Assembly: GCA_021234155.1 (NCBI GenBank)
Contig: JAJEKV010000037.1
Location: 1,670,171-1,734,170 of the forward strand
Length of the DNA stretch: 64,000 nt
Direction of reading: 5' to 3'
Source of the DNA: Isoetes taiwanensis
Lineage: Eukaryota > Streptophyta > Lycopodiopsida > Isoetales > Isoetaceae
Part shown: piece by piece, positions 10,500 through 22,183 of the stretch
How positions within the stretch are numbered: the stretch's first letter is position 1
How the letters are laid out: every line of letters begins with the position of its first letter
Made by a program: the position numbers and the translations under genes
The notes under the pieces: generated by a model
What the model saw: the letters and a program-made list of their open reading frames with translations, nothing else
Told to the model about the DNA's origin: nothing
Databases searched by the model: none

Positions 10500-10740
10500 C
10501 ATCACATGTATACCTCCTCCTCCCCTGCACCCCCAAAGGAGCCATTTGGGGCGCCATTTGGAGCCCTCAAATGGCTTCATGGCACCATTTGGGGGGTGCC
10601 AGGGGGCATGTATACCACCCAAATGGTGCCATTTGGGGGGTGCCAGGGGCAGGTATACCACCCAAATGGCTTATTTGAGGGTGCCGATGGGGTAGGTATA
10701 CCCCAAATGGCTTTCATGGAGCCATTGTTGGTCGTTATAA
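10500..10740. repeat. Foldback repeat cluster 2 (CCATTTGGGGGGTGCC units)
   Basis: Three or more tandem units of CCATTTGGGGGGTGCCAGG and CAGGTATACCACCCAAATGG, each partly self-complementary (CCATTTGG against CCAAATGG). Copy B is 56,880-57,115. Together with cluster 1 the belt resembles a foldback element or MITE-rich hot spot. Confidence 0.75.
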
Positions 10741-11120
10741 TCGATCCGGGAGCATCGTGAGACTCTCCATTTTCTATGGAATTTACTCATCTGCTTGTGT
10801 TGTTATTGATGTAGTCCAGACCAAAATATTGATGGCTTATAAGTGCTCCTTCCTCTAGCGAGAAGGAAAGAACCATATTTGGGTTATCTTCACTTTAATC
10901 TTCTTGTGCCAAATAGTCTAAGGGCATGTTGACATCACCTTGACGACCCAACTGGGCATAGATCTAAGAATCCTATGGGGACTAGCAGATCGATACTTAA
11001 CTGAACCCCACTTGGACACGATCCATCTAGGGATGGAGTCAAGGGAACATTCTATTCTTCTTAACAGGAAGACTCTAACCGTCCTGCTCTTCATGACATC
11101 CCCAAAGAGTTTCTTGTTTC
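10741..11120. other. Interval without a recognised gene
   Basis: Short frames on both strands only. Nothing that I can assign. Confidence 0.4.
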
Positions 11121-11205
11121 TTTTCAAAGGCAAGTATTTTTTATTGATCAAAGATTGGATTGACAAAATGTGTATATCTCATCTACCTGTGTAGTCCTAT
11201 AGGCT
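11121..11205 (-). mobile_element. LINE 3' end fragment
   Basis: The segment TTTTTTATTGATCAAAGATT followed by GTGTATATCTCATCTACCTG parallels the 3' end of the L1-type LINE at 7,590-7,660 (AGTTTATTAATCAGATAAAA and CATGTCTCATCTAACTGTGT). It is a short relic of the same family in the same orientation. Copy B is about 57,500-57,580. Confidence 0.5.
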
Positions 11206-11606
11206 CCGCTATTGTAGTCTCCAAACTCAAGATTCTGCCTCTGGCATCTATGGTTGATCCTATTCTTACATGGTTTGGGGGGGGGAGTGGATCCTTAGCC
11301 TATTGCATTATAACCTGCCAACCAGCCAGTAATTCTCTTCCGTTAGGAAGGTCTCGAGTCCCGGTACTCAAATGCCCTCTTTAGATAGTATGTAAGCAAG
11401 GATCAGATATGAGTTGATTATCAACCCAAAAGGAAACCAACCGTAAGCTGAGCATTCTCTGGAGACAAGGAGCCACAACGTGTCAATTGGTTAGGATGAG
11501 TTTGAAAAGTCCGTTACACCATAAAGGCTAGTATGGTTGCCAATGCTGAGACAAAGATGGCTTCTGACATGGAAGTTGAATATAACGCTCATACTTTGAA
11601 ATCCAT

Positions 11607-11705
11607 GTGAAAAGGAAAAAGGAAAAAGGAAAAAGGAAAAAGGAAAAAGGAAAAAGGAGATAGGGGAAAGGGGAAAGGGGAAAGGGGAAAGAGAAAAGCG
11701 AAAAG
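11607..11705. repeat. Purine microsatellite (GGAAAAA)n then (GGGGAAA)n
   Basis: About seven GGAAAAA units followed by about four GGGGAAA units, all purine on the plus strand. Copy B (57,984-58,085) has a slightly different unit count, as expected for a slippage-prone tract. Confidence 0.9.
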
Positions 11706-11759
11706 AAAAATTTAAACTGTCCTCCCTCATTTGTTTTGTCTATAAGGTGTCAAAATTGT

Positions 11760-12839
11760 GAAAAGCGTATCGTGTTACATAAGATTGTGAATGGTTATGG
11801 AGGTGTATTGGTAGATATTATTGTATGGTGCTGATGGTGGATGGGCTAGTTTGTCCCAAAGAGATGCATTTATAAAAGCTGATTTTTAAGTTGTTAAAAA
11901 AACGTCACATGGAGATACAAAAAAAAGATAAGGTGGCATATTGCTATTTAAGGAGTTTCATTTTAGTGACGTGGTATATTCTATTTTAGGTTTTTTTTAT
12001 TTAAGTTAGTATAACAGGGGCGGGATAGGCGCAAAGACGGTCTGCATGATGGACCAAGAATGCATCATAGCTCTGTTGGATTAAGCAAGGGATGGATTAG
12101 TTCATATCGATGTGTGTACTGAAGAACTTTGCAGTCACTGGAACATCGATTAGGGTTTGCAGATCAGAAGAAGAGCTTCAGGTATTAGATCTTGGAATTA
12201 ACAGAAGAAACATGCCATAAATATGCATCAGAAACGTATGTGAAGCTGACATTCTTTATGCTATTCGATACCTTCTTAATTGTGGTATGTTAAGAGCTTT
12301 TTCTTCTGCTTCAATTTCGCAGTGATCTCAGGATTCTAAAATATAGAACTTCATATTAATCCTTTTATTTACCTGGCAGTGCATCTTCGAATTTACTTTC
12401 CCTTTCAATGTTTACTTTCATATTAATGTTTGGCTCCCCTGACTGCCAAAGTTGCTTATGCACTTCAATGGTCGGGAGAGAACTTCGGTATTTCAACTCC
12501 AAAAAGCTATTCTTCTGCATATGGGAACCTGCTCTGAAGTTCAAGTATGTATGTAGATGCATTGAAAGTTTGCGATAAGGGGCACAACCATGTAAATATA
12601 TGAATGCGTGTTCTGTTCTTCACCAACCTACTTCAAGAAGTAGACATGTTAATAAATGTGGTGGTTGCTTGATTCATTACTTCGTTTGTTGGTTGTACAC
12701 AAGCAGTAACTTCAGATGCTGTAAGTTAAAGTTAGATTATTTTACAGACATGTTATAGATTATTTTAGTCATTTGCTTTTGTTCACATTACTTTTACGTA
12801 TATGTTATAGACTATTTTATGTCATTTCTTTGCTTGTTT
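11760..12839. other. AT-rich interval preceding the gypsy insertion
   Basis: No gene recognised. A near-duplicate pair, GACATGTTATAGATTATTTT at 12,748 and a relative at 12,800, lies just before the LTR. The frame at 12,365-12,562 has no domain. Confidence 0.4.
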
Positions 12840-12844
12840 ATACA
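12840..12844. repeat. Target-site duplication ATACA (left)
   Basis: Five bases immediately before the LTR, identical to 22,754-22,758. Five base pairs is the normal size for Ty3/gypsy integration. Confidence 0.9.
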
Positions 12845-13430
12845 TGTTTGGGGTCCGGGTTCGAAACTCCTGAAGACAAACCGGAGGACCCTTGATCTAA
12901 CAGAGAATCCGGGACTATGTCACGGGATTTGCAAGAGAACAAAGGAAAAGGAAAAGAAAACAAAAGAACAATGAGACAACAATGATAAGCTTCCTTGATA
13001 TCAATGATGATGATACATGAGCTCTCGCAACCGAGAGAAGACTGAAATGAGACAAGACTCAAAACTCATCTAAAAACTCATGTGCTAGCTCTACTCATAT
13101 ATATAGTACAAAGGCCTTGGCCCAACATAGACACTGACCGATCTCTCGTGCCGACTCTCGAAGGAGGCCTGATTTGCGGTGGAATGCCGGCGGTGCCTCT
13201 TGAAGTGCTCGAATCACGCCGACGCTGACGCCGACGCTGGCGGTGATGGGCCGCCACTTGTCCGAAAGGGGGCGCTTGGTAGCGGACCTGTGCTTTGATC
13301 GCGGGTTCGGCCGCTTGGTCTTCTCACCGGGCCTTTGACGACCGACCTGCGGCCTCGATCAGGGATCCTTGGACTTGACCTCGTCCGTCAGATGTATGAA
13401 TAGTCCCGCATCAGAGGCATGTGACTAACA
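12845..13430 (-). repeat. Gypsy LTR, 3' LTR of the minus-strand element
   Basis: Begins TGTTTGGGGTCC and ends GTGACTAACA on the plus strand, so it has the TG...CA ends of an LTR. It matches 22,184-22,753 along its length. A TATA-like sequence on the minus strand lies at 13,094-13,108. Confidence 0.93.
13094..13108 (-). promoter_or_regulatory. LTR TATA box
   Basis: Minus-strand TACTATATATATGAG within the LTR, conserved at 22,436-22,452 in the other LTR and near 59,480 in copy B. Position within the LTR fits a U3 promoter of the minus-strand element. Confidence 0.55.
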
Positions 13431-13440
13431 CTCCCCCATC
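13431..13440 (-). promoter_or_regulatory. Polypurine tract
   Basis: Minus-strand GATGGGGGAG ends exactly at the LTR boundary (TGTTAGTC follows). This is where plus-strand DNA synthesis is primed, and it fixes the orientation of the element. Copy B has a one-base-shorter version near 59,806. Confidence 0.8.
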
Positions 13441-16400
13441 AAACGACACTCAGGCTTAAGAAAAGGAGGAAGTGTTTCCGAGGGCGGGAAACCAGCAGTC
13501 TGAAAGTGATCCTCTTGGGAATGAGGACGGGCACCACTATGGTAAGTGCCTATGAGATCCTGACGATTTGAAGAGCAGCAGGAGTGTTGAACCCAAGGGC
13601 GTGATCTACATCAAGGAGGAAATGAGAGCGCACCATGTCTTCAAGGGCGATGGGCTTCAAGAAACAAACCGGGCACCCATGAGTAGGCAGTCCTGAGACC
13701 GGCTGGCACCGACGCTTGCATTCCGGGTTGCAAGTAAAGATGGGACGCCGCCGATTTAAGGAGCCGACCAGATGCATTTGAGAGCAAAGACAAAACCAGC
13801 CTCGACGGCAAAATCAAGGGTCCGGTGAGGTGGCGGCATTCTGCAAGAAAGTGTCGAGGCCATGAATAGCATCAGCCGGGATCGCTGCCAACCACGCCAT
13901 TTGCAATATAGATCCAAGTTTCGTAGTGTCCAAGGTGGCATTATCCTCCCAACTGAAAGCGCCTCGACAAATCGGGATCCCACCGGAGATCCGCTGAGAT
14001 CCGGAGGCGGAGTCGATCCAAATGGGCCATCCATGACCTTGGTCCAAAAAGGGAGACGCCAATCGAGGTGAGGAATCGAGGGCGGAGGGACACCCGTGGA
14101 AGCATATGGAGAGGGGCCATGCCCGGGGGCGGTCGCCGAGCCCGCCCCCTCAAGTCATGGACAAGGTCGGATCAAGAGCTTTGCACCAATGGTCCCAAGC
14201 GTAAGGTGGAGCTGAGAGTATACAGAGGGCTATCCCAACCCGGGAACCGCCTTTGCTATCCGTAAGAGCACACAGCTGATTGTAACCGCCAAGTGTGCAT
14301 ATAAACTTGGGCAAAGGGAAGATCCTCAGATGTCCAAGATTCTTCCAGATTCGGCAGCAAAATAGCTTTCAAATTTGCCATAGAGGTAAATGATGAGCAA
14401 GCTCGCATGTACTTTTGATGAAGAGCGTAGGTCTTATCATGATCGACAGTAGGGGTTGCTATCCAAAAGCAACCATTGAACCGCTGAGTCACCCCGAAAG
14501 TTCCGATGTGGCCCATCTCGAAATTTATCCCGTATCACCCATAGAAGTCATGGAAAATGTACGCCATCGGGTCCAACAACGCCAAGGTGATCATATCCGA
14601 TCTTCACAAAGAATGAGGTCAAAGACTAAAAGGGCGCAGAGTAAACCTTTGTCTTCAATGGAGAGGTCCGCCAGATCCAAGAAAATCCTCGCGGCGCAGG
14701 GACATCAATCGACCATCACCGCATACCACTTCGAAGAAAGAGGTGGCGCGGCAACCACATAATCGATAACCGGAAGGAATAGGGAAGTCAACGATATGTT
14801 GAGGGCGGCGGTAACGTAGCCTTCCCGCTTGGTCTCGGGCCTCATCGCCAGACCAATAGCTTATCAGAAGTCGCTTGTTCAAGGTCACGGATCCGCCTCC
14901 TTTTCTAACGTAAGGCGCGGATCGATCACGGACCCGCTTCGGTGAAGGCGGGTATGTGAAGAAGATTGCCCAGAACATTGAGTCGGGCGTGGCAATCTCC
15001 GCCATCAATAATTTTCTGTGGTTCGAGCCTCCGTAGTTCGATCTTGGAGAGGCGGAGCTTAGAGGTCGGGCCGTGGAAAGTCTGGCTTCTAAAGAGGCAA
15101 TTTGAGCCGCCACGCCACCGTAAGGTCTTGGGCTTGAGTGTTGTAATGCCGAGAGAGCTCAGATACAAATGGTCCAGCTTGGCAATGTCCTTATCCTTGT
15201 CAACCAAGAGAGTCTCCCTTGCCTTGACCTCGCTCCAACAATTCCCTCGAATGGTGGTTTGTAATTGAGCCCCCGCCGACGCCAAGCGCACTATGCTGAT
15301 CTTGGGCAGCCTTTTAGATCCTCACGGGCCTGTAAAAGAGCCTCGCGGCTTTGCTTGGAGCCGGGTCTCCGAGTGTGAACTTGGCGCGGGTAGCAGCCAA
15401 GCGAAGGTCTCTCTTTCGGAACCGCCCCCGAGGCCTCCAGGACGCTTGAACCCCATTCATGAGAGCATCCCGATTCTTGTAACTTTAGAGCAGCAGCTTG
15501 AACATCCCCCGGGTATTGATACGTGTCGGGCGAGGATGTGGAGGCGAGGGGCCCGCCGCTGCCGTGGTTTGTGACATTTGTGAGACATGATGAGAACCGG
15601 AGGGCCTCGCTTCAGAGAGGAAGAGGAGACAAAGGATATGCGCGGTGTTATGGCCGACATGACCGAAGAAGAAGGGCATGAAGTGCCAACCGGTTGATTT
15701 TGAGGAAGGGAATGGAAGGACCGGCCGAAAGGGAAGCATGAGAAACGTAAGGGATGGAGGAAGGTAACGACTTGATGATGGCTTGAAGATGGCCACCCAC
15801 CAAACTTCAAAGGCAGAGGAGGGGTAGCCCGATACGGCCTACTTTTGAAGAAGGCTGTAGAACAACAAATAATCAACGGGTTGTTGGAGCGATGGTCGTG
15901 ATCACCGATTATAGAACGGCTTATTGATATGGGTGTTCTTGATAGAATACCCAAGGAACGCTCGCCACAAAAACTTAACAAAAGTGTCATGGGACTTGGG
16001 CAATATTGGTCGCGATGCATGTTTGCTTGATAAGCGTGAGCTGCCAAATTCAAAGGACATCTATATCCCGTAAAGCAGCCCAAGATAAACAAGGTGTTTG
16101 CAAAGGAATACCAATACCCGTTAAATCAAAAAATGGGTAAGCAAAATGGTGGTGCCAACGACCACGAGAGCGCATCCATTCGGCCGTTGACGATGTGAGC
16201 CGATGAACCGCCTCAATTGTTCCGATTTGGGGCCGGAGTTCCATTTGGTAGAATTCATAAAGCTTCCGGGCGCCCGCCGACTTCACGATTTGGGCCAACG
16301 AGGGCTTCACGAAAGGTGGGCGTCAAAAAAGATACAGACTTGAAAAGAGCCGGATCCCTTGGAGCAGAAGCTTGAAGGGTAGGAAATTTGGGCGCAGCCA

Positions 16401-17300
16401 TGGCGAAGAGCCGCCGGAATGTAAGGAACTATCCGAGGAGGCGAAGAGCAGAGAAATGTAAGACGGCGGCGCAGAGCAGACGGGGTAAAAGGTTTTAGGG
16501 CGCCGCAAGTGTAGGCGGCGGGGCATGATGAGGGCGAACCTTCAACCGTTGATGATGCCAGGTGGTGACAGATGCGAAGTAGGCGATTGAGAGGCAAAAT
16601 TTTGGCTAAGTCCCCAAACGGTAAAGGGAGAAGCATTGAACGATGGTGATGAGACGTAAGAGAATGATCGGATGTGACAAATTTAAAGGACGACATTAAT
16701 GTTCGACGGGCGTGAAAAGAAGGAATGGCATTTAATGCCGGCAACTCGGCGAGATATCATTAAAAACGGCGGTGTCGTAAGGTACCATGGCTAGATATGC
16801 GCGGAGAAAAGATTCCCATTTAGAAACAAATTTTGCATTGCAAAACACGCTGGCAAATTTTTCTGATTGGTCCACGCCGACAGAAGGTCCTGTTGGCTAT
16901 ATAAGACTAACAGGAGCGAAGCGGATACATCCGGCGGCGCCAAGATGTTCCGCCGCCGGCCGCATTTATAAGTGCACTATGCCTTCCAACCGCCCGGAGT
17001 GGATTACTTGTAAAATGGATCGCTCGACCTCTCGGCGGCACAATCGTGGGCATTGCCATGGACGGTGGTGTGCCGATGGTCGAGCATCCCACCCCCCCTT
17101 ACCAACGGATGGAGGTGGTGATTCACCCGCCGATCCGGAGCGTAATTACTACCACATCCTCGCGACACCTCCTCGCCTCCCAACCCCAGAGTAGAGGAGT
17201 TTTCTCCTTAGGACTTAGTGGATAGGGCTCGAGCCCGCTTTTTGTAAATAGGGCGCCGCCCATAGCGAAATAGATGGGCTCACCCACATTTTGTAAAAAA
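13441..17300. other. Long 3' internal region of the gypsy element
   Basis: About 3.9 kb between the integrase end and the downstream LTR. Athila and Tat elements carry such a region, with an env-like or an antisense extra frame. Both strands have broken frames of 60-210 codons. Minus: KPSLAQIVKSAGARKLYEF (16,050-16,310). Plus, in copy B: HPVIERLIDMGVLDRIPKG (62,211-62,429). The copies disagree at CAG/CTG sites so often that the true frame cannot be chosen by eye. No known domain was recognised. A plus-strand CTATATAAG lies at 16,897 and is kept in copy B. Confidence 0.55.
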
Positions 17301-17307
17301 ATTCCAC

Positions 17308-17640
17308 CTATATAATATAAAATATGCCGCTAGTCACTATCTCACAGTCTTTGTCTTGAACAGCAAACCGTTGTATGATTGTCACTTTCTCTGTATGAAA
17401 TGGTTTGAGGCTAAAGCCATTAACTAGTGTAGGTAATGGAGTTCCATCTAATTCAGCCAGCTTGAAAACGCTGGGTTGTACCACTTGAACAATTTGATAA
17501 GGGCCAAGCCAGCGAAACTTTAACTTGCCCGGAAAATTTTTGTAACGAGAATCATAAAGAAGAACCAAATCGCCTTCTTTGAATGTTCCCGTGGAGGGAT
17601 CATCTGTGTGGATGCGTGAAAGATAATCCGACAACATGAG
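17308..17640 (-). pseudogene. Gypsy integrase C-terminal domain
   Basis: The frame reads FKEGDLVLLYDSRYKNFPGK, then LKFRWLGPYQIVQV and LDGTPLPTLVNGFSLKPFH, the DNA-binding C-terminal end of Athila/Tat-type integrase. It is preceded, after only about ten residues (HTDDP...), by the DYLSRI motif that normally ends RNase H. The H2C2 zinc finger and the DDE catalytic core, normally several hundred residues in between, are missing. Confidence 0.88.
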
Positions 17641-17960
17641 ATTTGCCCGCCTTTGTGAACAATTTCAAAAGGTGCAAATTCTTGCAGAAGGAGAACCCAA
17701 CGAGCAATGCGGCCCATGGGCGTGGATTTGTTGATCAAATAAAGGAGTGTTTGGTGGTCAACAAAGAATTTGATCTGACTGCCTAAAAGATAGTGACGGA
17801 AGCGTTGGACACAGAAAATTAAACCCAAGGCTTCACGCTCTGTGGCGTAGTAGTTGCGCCAACAGATTGAGTTTTCTCGCTAGCATATCGGGTTTGGTTT
17901 GTCAGCAGCGCATCATATTCTTGAGAAAGAACAGCTCCAATAGCGAATGCCGAAGACATC
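17641..17960 (-). pseudogene. Gypsy RNase H
   Basis: Minus-strand frame with RFRHYLLGSQIKFFVDHQTL, LYLINKSTPMGRIARWVLLL and QEFAPFEIVHKGG, the typical gypsy RNase H segment in which DHQ includes a catalytic aspartate. The start of the domain (around 17,830-17,950) is shifted into other frames. Confidence 0.88.
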
Positions 17961-18009
17961 TACATGGATCGCGGAAAGGGCTTGTCCCATTGAGGAGGAA
18001 CAAGAACCG

Positions 18010-19170
18010 GGCCTAAGTAAGTAAGAGCTTCAATCGTTGAGTAGCATCCGCCTGGGAATTCCAAGCCCGTGTGGATTCATCACCCGTGAGTTTATGAATG
18101 GGATCCGCAATGGCTGCAAGTCCGTGAATGAAGGTGGAGTAATAATTTACCTTACCCAGAAAGAGCGCGGTCTCCTTGATATTGGCGGGTGCTTGAGCCT
18201 TGAGCACACAACTAATTTTGGCAGATCCGTGGTGATACCGCTTTTTTCGACAACGCGTCCTAACAGTAACACCGGCGACGCAAAAGGTGCATTTCTGATG
18301 GAGACTAATGCCTACTCATCACATTTCAAAAGACGAAGTTCCAATTTATCCAAATGGTCAGCCATGGAATCAGAGGGCAGAGAAGTCATCTTGAAAAATT
18401 TGGTAAGAAGGGATTTTCCTTCATAAAATCATGAAAAAACGAGAGCATTATGCGTTGAAACGTTGATGGAGAGTTTGATAGTCCAAAAGGAACCACCTTT
18501 GTAGGCAAAAAATGACTCTACCTGGGTGGTGAAAGTTGTCTTGAGTTGATCGATTCTTTGATTGAGATCTGATTGTAGCCGTAAAACCATCCATGAAGGA
18601 GTACATCTCATGTCCAAATGACCTCTTCCGTAACTCCGGTCCCGTGGAAGGGAAGTGGAAAATGATCACGCCCGCGGGCTCGATTTAGTTTCCCAGAGTC
18701 TACGCAAAACACGGATCTTTCCATTGTGTTTGAGTGCAATGACAATGGGGCTCACCCATTCGTAATGTTTGACCTCATAGATCAAACCCGCAGCAAGGAG
18801 TTTGTCAATTTCTCGCCTTGACGCGATCACGGTAATTGGGGTTGAGCCGGTATCGCCGCTAAGCTATAATCGACGCATCGGATTTGGTAGGAATGGTGAG
18901 TTCCCCAAGGTTTTGTTGATCCCCCGGGTCTCTATAGCTCCATGCGAAAAATGTATTTGAACTTTTGAAGAGTGTGATGGCCCCGTGATTTATAGGGTGT
19001 TCAAGATTGGCAAAGAATGCGACAGCCGATTGTTGCCCACGCCCACAATCTCACTTCGTGAGTCCGAATATGTGGGATAACTTCCGTGTTCTTTGACAAT
19101 ATGAGCAGAGGTTGAAGCATGACAGATGAGTGGCGCCTCGCTGGTGAAAAAGAGAGGTGGCCGATTTTCA
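18010..19170 (-). pseudogene. Gypsy reverse transcriptase, fragmented
   Basis: Pieces in three frames: YSFMDGF near 18,600, LKTTFTTQ with FAYKGG near 18,520-18,545, MTSLPSDSMADHLDKLELRL at 18,330-18,395, and the connection KETALFLGKVNYYSTFIHGL with DPIHKLTGDE at 18,060-18,190. The order matches a gypsy polymerase. The YxDD-type catalytic box could not be read. Confidence 0.8.
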
Positions 19171-19613
19171 TCAAGCAAAGGTTGCTTCATGACAAATAAG
19201 CATCAACAGATCGAGGAAGTTCGCATCGGAAAAGTGATCAACACGCTGGATGCGCATTGCAAGGAGCCGTGTAGGGGTCAAGCAAGGCAGCCACCGCCGG
19301 GTTCCGATCACGCCATTTCCCCGCTGATCAAAGATATTCGGGGTAGGATGACAGAGGCGCACTCGCAGGGAGCCCGAACTTGATAGATATTCTCAAGGCG
19401 CCCCGCAATCGGTTCGGAGAGAGAGGGGTTCAGATTGTCGAATCAAATGATCTTACCGGGTTTCCAAGTCCATAGTGGCATTGAGGTGACCATCCGCGAT
19501 GACTAACTCCATCCGCGGCCCAATAATGGATACTCTTGGCCCAAGCGGAGAAAAGGTCTCACACCAACATTTCATAATCACCGGATCTTCACCCGCCTTC
19601 CAAACACCAAATT

Positions 19614-19830
19614 CTAAGGGGAATCTGAGATCACCAATGTTGATGTGAAGAAGAGGTGTGACGCCTTTGAGGTCTCGCGGATATGGCCATTAGCCAATTT
19701 GATGTCATACGGGCAACGATAGAGTTGTTTGATGCCCATTTGTTTGGCGAGTTTATCCGCGATGAGATTGACCGCGCTTACCTCCGGCCAATTTGAACAT
19801 GATTGACTTGTTGATTGCCCACCGTGGGTA
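19614..19830 (-). pseudogene. Gypsy aspartic protease remnant
   Basis: The frame carries VNLIADKLAKQMGIKQL followed by YDIKLANGHI, matching the region right after the active-site DSGA of gypsy proteases (usual form: DSGA..N.IA..LA). The DSG triplet itself is not readable; the sequence there (GGCCGGAGGTAAGCGCGG) looks garbled. Confidence 0.6.
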
Positions 19831-20159
19831 TGGACCGTGGGTGTAGAGGTAGCAAATGCCCCCAACCAAAACCGTTTTGGAGTGGTAATCGGTCCTTGAG
19901 AGCGTGACATAGTTTCAAAATTGTTGCCAAACTTAAGGAAATTTTGATTTTTGCCAGCTCCTCTTGGAGTTCCAGAGGCACATGAGAAAAAAGGATACGG
20001 TAAGCCGGAGGCGTGGTAATGAAGCAAAGAACTTTGGAGAAGGTCAACCTCGGCAAAGAATATTCTGGATATGTCCGGAGAGCGCGGAGGTTGAGATGTG
20101 GAAAGTGCATCTTGTCTTTGCCGAAGCTCGGTGGTGGCATGAACATTAGCCAACGGGCG

Positions 20160-22150
20160 CCTTCAGCCAGCCTTGCATGAGGTTCGCAATGCTTTGGCGC
20201 ATTTTTAGGCATGACATGAGGCATGAGTTTTTCCAAGTCGCGCAAAGTGAACCTTTTGTCCTCTTCATGAGGGATTGTGTCCACCGCAAAGGCAAAAGGC
20301 GCGCTATTAGGAATAATGGTTAAGGGACGGACGCCTGGGTTCCGGCGCGGAAACCAAACCAACCCAATTGGACGGCCGGATCGGAGGATTAAGAGCCCGA
20401 AAAATGTCTTCCCCGGGCTTGTTGATCCAAATTGAGGTTGATTGGCGTGAGCTGGTTGATAGCGTGATTGCCGAGGCGCTACGAGGTGGCTTCCGAAGAA
20501 CGGACGCGGCCTTGTTTGCCATTGGCAATCCAAAGTTGGTAAGCCGCGAGGCGGACCGAGGTGGTCCGATTGGTGCCGTGAAGCCGCACCAACTTGTGGA
20601 AGTTCGTAACATGCCGGTGGTGGTATGACCCCATTCGTGACAGCTGATAACACCGAGCTTTAGAAGGATCAAAAGGGGGCGTGTTGGGTCCCCGCTTGTT
20701 GCCCGGTTGTCGATAGAGTTGATTGGGTTGAGCCCGCAGGGTTGCGCTGATATGACGATTGTTGCCGAGGTGTTGTTTGCACTTGATAAACCAAATTTGT
20801 TGCGAATGGTGTAGGATGAGTGCGCCGCGGCACTCTTCCGTGGCATGATTGCACATGTTGCATCTTTTACAATGAGGCGGGCCATTGGTGGAGTTGCCCT
20901 CATTTGCCAAGTGGCCTTGATATTTGCGTGTGCATATGGCACTGTGATCCGATCAATACCGCCGAAAGGGCGGTTGAGGTTGGACAAATAGCCTGCGGGA
21001 ACCATGATCGGTGGAATGAAAGGGAGCTCTTTGAAGAGCCACGCCACCTGAGGAAACATTTACTGAGTGATTGACAAGGTCGATAGCCCCGCCTCCAAAG
21101 TCTTCTACGCGCAGTATTCACCATGAGTCGGATAGCCGAGGAAGTCCTTGGAGAAACCAAACCAAGATCCGCTCGGCCTGGGTACTTTGAGTTTGCCGAA
21201 AGCAGATGTGAAGTCGATCCGCAAAATCCCCATGACTCCTCGCGGGCTCTTGTTGAAGATCATTGAGTTGCTTGAGATGAAGTTGATCATCATCCGCGGT
21301 TCCATAGTGTGAAAGAAAAGCGCCATTTCATTTCGACCAATCTTAGTTTCCAAAGTGGCTTTGTTGGACATAAGCCATTGGTGAGGAGAGCCACGCAAAG
21401 GTGGTGGAAAAGATATGAAATTTCAGTTGAGGTTGTGCATGACCATTTAGGGCAGCCGTGAGCCTCAAATTCCTTCCATGTGGGCCCCGAGCACTTTGGT
21501 CTAATGGTTTGCCTTCGTGGTTGCCAAAGGTTGATAAGTCAGCTTAAGGGTCCGGAAGGTAGAGGTGAAAGTGCTTGGCCGATGAACCGGATAGGATTAT
21601 ATTGAGGTGGAGTTGAGGTGGCATGGTGCCCAAAGACCCCGGCGAAGGGGTAACTCGGGGTGGAGGTACCGGAGGTGCCCGATCATTGGTTTTGAGGCTC
21701 TGTAAGGTTGTAAAATGGAAGAGCTGTGGAAATGTAGGGAAGGGAAATTCCGGGAGGAGCAAAAGAGACATGTGGATATCCCCTGCGTCCCGAGGAGATG
21801 ATGGTTGTGAAGGCAGAGGTGTATGGGCCGTAAGAAGGATGAATGTAGGCATGTTCCGGGGTCTGAAAAGTAAGGTTGAGAAGGTTGAGCCCGATAGGGC
21901 TCCCCATAGTGATGAGGTGGATCGAGGCCGGAGTACGTTTGCACGCTTGAGGCGAGAACCGGACGCAGACAGACACGAGGGTGGGTGGCGCCGACCGAGC
22001 CCCTAGACCAATGTGGCCTCCTCAATGTCATAAGGCAGATCCATACATGTCGCGAACAGCCTTCCTTCGATGATGGCGCCCAAGCGCAGACGCCGCCCGA
22101 AAAGGAGTTCTTCATGCGGAAGTTTCGGCTGCATATGGCGCACGTTAAGA
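20160..22150 (-). pseudogene. Gypsy gag with CCHC zinc knuckle
   Basis: A canonical retroviral-type zinc knuckle, CKRCNMCNHATEEC (C-x2-C-x4-H-x4-C), is encoded at 20,830-20,871 on the minus strand. It marks the nucleocapsid end of gag, which packages the element's RNA. The rest of gag, toward 22.1 kb, is spread over several frames with many shifts and no single long ORF. Confidence 0.7.
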
Positions 22151-22183
22151 AAGAAAAATCGAATCAGACCCGGGCAGCGGCGA

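Larger units (their letters stand above)
1..17609. repeat. Long direct repeat, copy A (left edge outside window)
   Basis: Position 1 matches 46,377 and 17,609 matches 64,000, in the same orientation and with the same order of embedded elements. Copy A is 17,609 bp and copy B 17,624 bp, so the offset drifts only from 46,376 to 46,391. Long AT-rich stretches, for example most of 5.0-7.6 kb against 51.4-54.0 kb, are base-for-base identical, while GC-rich parts look strongly diverged. The match begins at the first base of the window and ends at the last, so neither true edge is visible. It is a tandem segmental duplication or an assembly duplicate. Confidence 0.97.

Noticed and set aside
10506-10760. 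Frames over the foldback repeats as repeat proteins (MVPFGG, HPNG units).
   Set aside because: They are translations of short DNA repeats open on both strands, and their reading frames are not preserved in copy B.
15457-16092. 211-codon minus frame inside the gypsy 3' region as a gene.
   Set aside because: The composition is unusual, copy B does not keep it, and the opposite strand reads as sensibly. Left as undecided internal sequence.
21597-22115. 172-codon minus frame as intact gag.
   Set aside because: The composition is like random translation of GC-rich sequence, and overlapping frames on both strands are equally long. Only the zinc knuckle is diagnostic.
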